The position numbers were made by a program, and so were the translations under genes. This document shows positions 60,398 through 64,000 of a DNA stretch of 64,000 bases, in pieces. How positions within the stretch are numbered: position 1 is the stretch's first letter; each line of letters begins with the position of its first letter. The DNA is from Terriglobales bacterium (GTDB lineage Bacteria > Acidobacteriota > Terriglobia > Terriglobales > Acidobacteriaceae), in NCBI GenBank assembly GCA_035487355.1, contig DATHMF010000105.1, positions 1 to 64,000 on the forward strand. Reading direction: 5' to 3'. Below the pieces are notes generated by a model. It ran no database searches and was not told where the DNA came from. It was given only the letters and a program-made list of their open reading frames with translations.

Positions 60398-62212
60398 ATG
60401 CACGGAGTGATACGCCCTTTTAATTTCTGTTCTGTTATTGTGTTTGTCCTAGCCTGGAGTTCTTTCTTGGTTCAGCAGGCAAAGGCACAGGCCAGCCCCA
60501 GTGATTTGGTATCTGATCGTGACGCTCACACTCTTACTGGCACAGTGGTCAATTCAGTCACAGGAGAGACGATTAGCCGGGCGCTTGTAAAGATCTATCA
60601 ATTTCCCGACCACCCGCAATCGGTAAGGAATAATGGCAGCGGAGTAATTGTTGGTGGTGGCGTTACAGCCAACTGGCAACGCGCAATGCTTACCGACCGA
60701 GATGGTCATTTTAAGTTTGAGGGGGTGCCGCAGGGAAATACCTTTCTGAACGCAACCAAGCCTGGATTCATGCCTGAGAAAGGCGAGTCTTTTTCTGTGC
60801 TCGGTCAAAGGGTCCGAGCCGGTCCGGATGCTCTTCCAGTGTTTGTAAGACTTATGTCAACAGCAGTCATTGCTGGACGGGTTATGGATACCAACGGCGA
60901 GCCCGTGGAAGGAATCGAAATAATGATTTACCGGCTGGGGCTGGAAAACGGGCGGAAGCACCTGGACGACTCAATAAAGCTGGAAAAAGGTAACCCGCCA
61001 ACGCTGACAACCGATGAAGACGGAAAATTCCGTGTCTTCGGCCTCGCTCCAGGCACATATTACGTTGCCGCTATTCCACTCTGGGCCAGTGACGCCGCTT
61101 TTGACCCTGAAGGACCGGGCCCAAATGGCATAGACCTGGCAAGCAAGGTAAATGGATCTGACGATCCCCCCGATGCAGGCTATCCGCTCACTTACTATCC
61201 CGAAGCGGCAGATCTTTCTCAATCCACACCCATTCAGCTCTCTGCAGGCGAGGAGGCGAGGATAGATCTTACGCTTGGACGAACGCCTGTAGTTTCGATT
61301 GCTGGCACGATCACCGGTTCTCCACTCGGGGGAGATCCGGATCTGCGGTTTATCAACCAATCAGGAGACAGGATTGCATTCGCTTATGACTTTGACCCGC
61401 AAACCGGGAGATTTGACGCAAGTTTGATCTCAAGAGGTTTTTGCACCATCAGGGCCGCTGGCAATGATGCCCTCGGAAACCCTTTGCATGCCGAGCTGAC
61501 CTTGAAAGCAGAAGCAAATGCAAAAAACATTCATCTTACTCTTTTGCCATCCCCATCCATTCCTATTGTGGTACGTGTCGAAACCAGTAAGTCTCAGTCT
61601 GACGTGGACCGTCAGGACGTTACAAACCCCAAAAGCGATGCGTCCCTGGTAAACGTGGTTCTTCATCCTGTTGAGCTTTTACGTACTGACATTCCGCCAG
61701 ACAAAGACGAGAAGGACCCGAACAACACATCGCTGGCGCTGCGCAATATTGACGCGGGCAGATACAGAGTAGGAGTGACATCCGTCAACACCTCTTTATG
61801 TGTGAAATCGGTCTCATACGCTGGCATTGACCTTCTACGGGAAGAGCTTACCGTAACGCAAGGAAATCATTCGAGCATAGAGGTTGTGCTTCGCGATGAT
61901 TGCGCGGCACTCGAGGTAAGCACAAATCCGGATGACTCTGCAGTTGTCTTTGTAGTGGTTGTTCCTGATTATGCGCCCCAGAATCCGATAACTGGCGCAG
62001 TCTCTACTGTTATGAATTCCACACATATAAAACTCAACTTCAACCGACTCGCTCCTGGCACGTACAATGTGTTTGCCTTTGACAGGCTGGATGGCCTGGA
62101 GTACACCAACCCAGACGCTCTGCGTGAGTATGCTTCCAAAGCCACGCAAGTCAGCCTTCAGCCCAATGAGAGTAGAAGCATCAAAGTTGATGTGATTCAA
62201 CGAGGAGACTAA
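60398..62212 (+). CDS. Exported carboxypeptidase-regulatory-like protein
   Basis: A 604-residue protein with a long signal peptide (~31 residues). It contains several beta-sandwich repeats of the carboxypeptidase-regulatory/CarboxypepD_reg type: LTGTVVNSVTGETISRALVK, IAGRVMDTNGEPVEGIEIMI and IAGTITGSPLGGDPDLRF. No catalytic domain is joined. TATAAT at 60378-60383 lies 15 bases before the ATG, so the leader is very short. Such proteins are abundant in Acidobacteriota and are probably surface or periplasmic; function is unknown. Confidence 0.83.
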   Translation: MHGVIRPFNFCSVIVFVLAWSSFLVQQAKAQASPSDLVSDRDAHTLTGTVVNSVTGETISRALVKIYQFPDHPQSVRNNGSGVIVGGGVTANWQRAMLTDRDGHFKFEGVPQGNTFLNATKPGFMPEKGESFSVLGQRVRAGPDALPVFVRLMSTAVIAGRVMDTNGEPVEGIEIMIYRLGLENGRKHLDDSIKLEKGNPPTLTTDEDGKFRVFGLAPGTYYVAAIPLWASDAAFDPEGPGPNGIDLASKVNGSDDPPDAGYPLTYYPEAADLSQSTPIQLSAGEEARIDLTLGRTPVVSIAGTITGSPLGGDPDLRFINQSGDRIAFAYDFDPQTGRFDASLISRGFCTIRAAGNDALGNPLHAELTLKAEANAKNIHLTLLPSPSIPIVVRVETSKSQSDVDRQDVTNPKSDASLVNVVLHPVELLRTDIPPDKDEKDPNNTSLALRNIDAGRYRVGVTSVNTSLCVKSVSYAGIDLLREELTVTQGNHSSIEVVLRDDCAALEVSTNPDDSAVVFVVVVPDYAPQNPITGAVSTVMNSTHIKLNFNRLAPGTYNVFAFDRLDGLEYTNPDALREYASKATQVSLQPNESRSIKVDVIQRGD

Positions 62213-62766
62213 ACCCAGCCACTCATAACATATATAGCCATCATGATTGGCCCGTAAGCCATTGCTCCCAGCACGATGGAAAAGATCAGTGGGCGGACCG
62301 CGACAAAATCACACTTCAGGATCCGGCGGAACCAGAAGATGGAAAATGGAATGACAACGAAGACGGCCGTGATGACTCCCGGAGTGTATGCACGCAGCAA
62401 GATTGTGGCAATGAGATGGGGAACAATCGCGTTTGTCAGCATAACGCTTTGAATTCCGGCAAGAAGGTACAGCCCAAAGCTGCGAGGACCTGCCATAGCT
62501 GCAAAAAAAGTAATCAAGAACGGCACAGCCGTGCCCATCGCCAAGGCGAGATAAAGCTCTCCCGGAGAAGGAATATGCGTCAGGGGAAGGCCGTATTGTT
62601 GTGCCACAGCCGGCATGTGTTCGTGCAACCATCGTGGCATGGTAAGCGCCTCTTCGCTGTTGTGAATCATAATGAAGAGCGGCACGGCCCAGACCAGCCG
62701 TGAAAATTCCTCCTTTTGCGCCAGCACCACCTCAGCGTCTGTAATCGGCTTTAGCTTTTGAGCCAT
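62209..62766 (-). CDS. HXXEE-domain membrane protein
   Basis: The ATG at 62766 gives 185 residues and avoids a clash with the divergent gene at 62843. The defining HNSEE motif (residues ~40) precedes about five hydrophobic helices, including AVPFLITFFAAMAG and SFGLYLLAGIQSVML. The HXXEE family is of unknown function; the motif suggests a metal site. Its 3' end overlaps the preceding convergent gene by four bases. Confidence 0.87.
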   Translation of the reverse strand: MAQKLKPITDAEVVLAQKEEFSRLVWAVPLFIMIHNSEEALTMPRWLHEHMPAVAQQYGLPLTHIPSPGELYLALAMGTAVPFLITFFAAMAGPRSFGLYLLAGIQSVMLTNAIVPHLIATILLRAYTPGVITAVFVVIPFSIFWFRRILKCDFVAVRPLIFSIVLGAMAYGPIMMAIYVMSGWV

Positions 62767-62842
62767 TTGCGTTTCTGAATACGCCACTTGGATTTCTACG
62801 CTAACAACATAGTCCACATCCCGCCTGTGCGATACTGAAATC

Positions 62843-63244
62843 ATGAGTGGCGCGGAAGCTGCCAATTTGGCTGCCAGGTCTGACCCGAAATCGGTGCAGG
62901 TCAACGTGACGACGGGGACTGGGATGGAAATTCTCTGGAAAGACGGACACGCCAGCAGCTATAGCTTCACCTGGCTGCGCGATGCTTGTCCGTGCGCCAT
63001 GTGCGATGAAGAGCGCGCCGGCTCAGGACGTGCGATTGGCGCGCCGGCTAAGCCTGCGCCCGGAGCGCTGCCGATGTACCATCCGCCGGTCAGGCCGAAC
63101 GATGTCACGGCCGTGGGCAAGTATGCCATCAGCTTTCAGTGGAACGATGGTCATCAGCACGGCATCTATTCCTGGGAGTTTTTGCGCAACCATTGCCCAT
63201 GCGCAGAGTGCAAAGCGGCGCGTGAAAAAGAGGAGGTTGGTTAA
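62843..63244 (+). CDS. DUF971 domain protein
   Basis: A 133-residue protein with two CPC-xxC clusters: C49, C51, C54 (CPCAMC) and C118, C120, C123 (CPCAEC), with WLRDACPC and WEFLRNHCPC in matching context. This is the DUF971 fold, which also forms the N-terminal part of gamma-butyrobetaine hydroxylase and is thought to bind a metal or iron-sulfur cluster. Its stop overlaps the start of the helicase gene (TAATG), so translation may be coupled. Confidence 0.93.
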   Translation: MSGAEAANLAARSDPKSVQVNVTTGTGMEILWKDGHASSYSFTWLRDACPCAMCDEERAGSGRAIGAPAKPAPGALPMYHPPVRPNDVTAVGKYAISFQWNDGHQHGIYSWEFLRNHCPCAECKAAREKEEVG

Positions 63245-64000
63245 TGGGCGGCAATCAGCCGCCTGAGAATGAAATCGGCGTTCATCAACGTCGGTTCGCA
63301 GCGAAATCATATTCTGTGAAATTATTAGACGAACTCAATCCCCAACAACGCGAGGCGGCAGAGACCATTGAAGGGCCGGTGCTGATCCTGGCCGGTGCAG
63401 GCAGCGGCAAGACGCGCGCCATTACCTACCGCATTGCCCACATGATAGAAAATGCAGGCATCTCGCCGGATTCCATCCTGGCGGTCACCTTCACGAACAA
63501 GGCATCGCGCGAGATGGCAGAGCGCGTGGAAAAGCTGGTGGGCGGGCGCACGCTGCTGCAACCCCTGATTTCTACCTTTCACTCGTTTTGCGTGCGCGTG
63601 CTGCGCCGCGACATTGAGGCGCTGGGCTCGGGCCTGAAAAAAGACTTTGCCATTTACGACGAGAGCGACCAGCAGCAACTGGTCAAAGCGGCGATGCGGC
63701 GCCTGGGTCTGGATGACAAACAGCTCACGCCTCGCATGGTGCTGGGGCGCATCTCGTGGGCGAAGAACCACATGCTTGATCCGCAGGAAGTTTACCTGCA
63801 ATCGGCCGATCCCAAAACGGAACGCGTGGCCCACATCTACGAAATTTACCGGCAGGAGCTGCGCAAGGCCAATGCGCTGGATTTTGACGATCTGCTGCTT
63901 GAGACGGTGAGGCTGTTGAAGGTCTCAGGAGAAGTCCGTGAGCGCTATAACCGGCGCTTCCAATACGTGATGATCGACGAATACCAGGACACCAACCGCC
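63244..64000 (+). CDS. pcrA: UvrD/PcrA-type DNA helicase (3' end outside window)
   Basis: Superfamily I helicase, 3'-5', acting in nucleotide-excision repair and in removing proteins from DNA. The start overlaps the DUF971 stop (TAATG at 63242-63246); GTG at 63316 is an alternative that would remove a 24-residue extension not usual in PcrA. Visible motifs are Q-motif NPQQREAAE, Walker A GAGSGKT (51-57), motif Ia FTNKASREMAERV, FHSFCVRVLRRD and motif II VMIDEYQDTNR, where the window ends. About 252 residues of the ~700-800 expected are present. Confidence 0.95.
   Translation, partial: MGGNQPPENEIGVHQRRFAAKSYSVKLLDELNPQQREAAETIEGPVLILAGAGSGKTRAITYRIAHMIENAGISPDSILAVTFTNKASREMAERVEKLVGGRTLLQPLISTFHSFCVRVLRRDIEALGSGLKKDFAIYDESDQQQLVKAAMRRLGLDDKQLTPRMVLGRISWAKNHMLDPQEVYLQSADPKTERVAHIYEIYRQELRKANALDFDDLLLETVRLLKVSGEVRERYNRRFQYVMIDEYQDTNR

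Noticed and set aside
62767-62904. N-terminal extension of the HXXEE protein
   Set aside because: It would overlap the start of the divergent DUF971 gene, and the added residues show no domain; the ATG at 62766 is preferred.

Overview
The window looks like a chromosomal piece of an Acidobacteriota (Terriglobia-like) bacterium. The indications are a Ser/Thr kinase fused to a TolB/PD40-type propeller, pilin-like proteins with the IPNLMRARISAN signature, secreted carboxypeptidase-regulatory-like proteins, the DUF2339/DUF3999 pair, moderately high GC, and many dispersed intergenic repeats of the kind common in this phylum. This placement comes from family knowledge and was not searched. No transposase, integrase, prophage or CRISPR array was seen.

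Layout. 1-2.5 kb: a minus-strand tuf cluster, tRNA-Thr(TGT), tRNA-Tyr, a 56-aa membrane protein, tRNA-Thr(GGT), tRNA-Gly, a 104-aa protein and then tuf (cut by the window edge). It includes the remains of a tandem tRNA-Tyr duplication. 2.7-10.6 kb: an exported protein, an M23 peptidase with a structured leader, thiL, and the conserved tilS-hpt-ftsH run ending in a strong terminator. 10.6-12.5 kb: three related pilin-like genes, two with an N-terminal zinc ribbon in place of a prepilin leader. 13.7-18.8 kb: a 1717-aa exported RHS/YD-repeat protein. 19.8-24.3 kb: a two-gene unit of a tubulin-like GTPase and a membrane-anchored zinc-ribbon/phosphate-binding-like/OmpA fusion, the best candidate for a little-described system. 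24.7-37.2 kb: an orphan OppD-type ATPase, a phosphoesterase, RecQ, RNase H, a PD40 kinase, a heparinase-like lyase, a perfect 108-bp tandem duplication, and a short SecA-like ATPase behind a small exported protein. 37.2-46.3 kb: DinB, two lipocalin-like paralogues, two AraC regulators, a DUF3224 protein, and DUF2339-DUF3999. 47-57 kb: YqeY, a HAD hydrolase, a LysR regulator, an aminotransferase plus SerA (serine synthesis), a site-2 protease with CBS domains, and two divergent glycosyltransferases. 57-64 kb: a small exported protein, a PAS-GGDEF cyclase, an OmpA-like protein, a carboxypeptidase-regulatory-like protein, an HXXEE membrane protein, DUF971, and the start of a UvrD/PcrA helicase.

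Themes. Housekeeping blocks (tuf/tRNA, tilS-hpt-ftsH, serA) alternate with lineage-specific envelope genes. Several dispersed repeat families lie between genes, and two of them seem to have entered coding sequence (an Asn/Asp-rich insert in RecQ and the tail of an AraC regulator). All product names come from reading motifs in the translated sequence; no database search was done.
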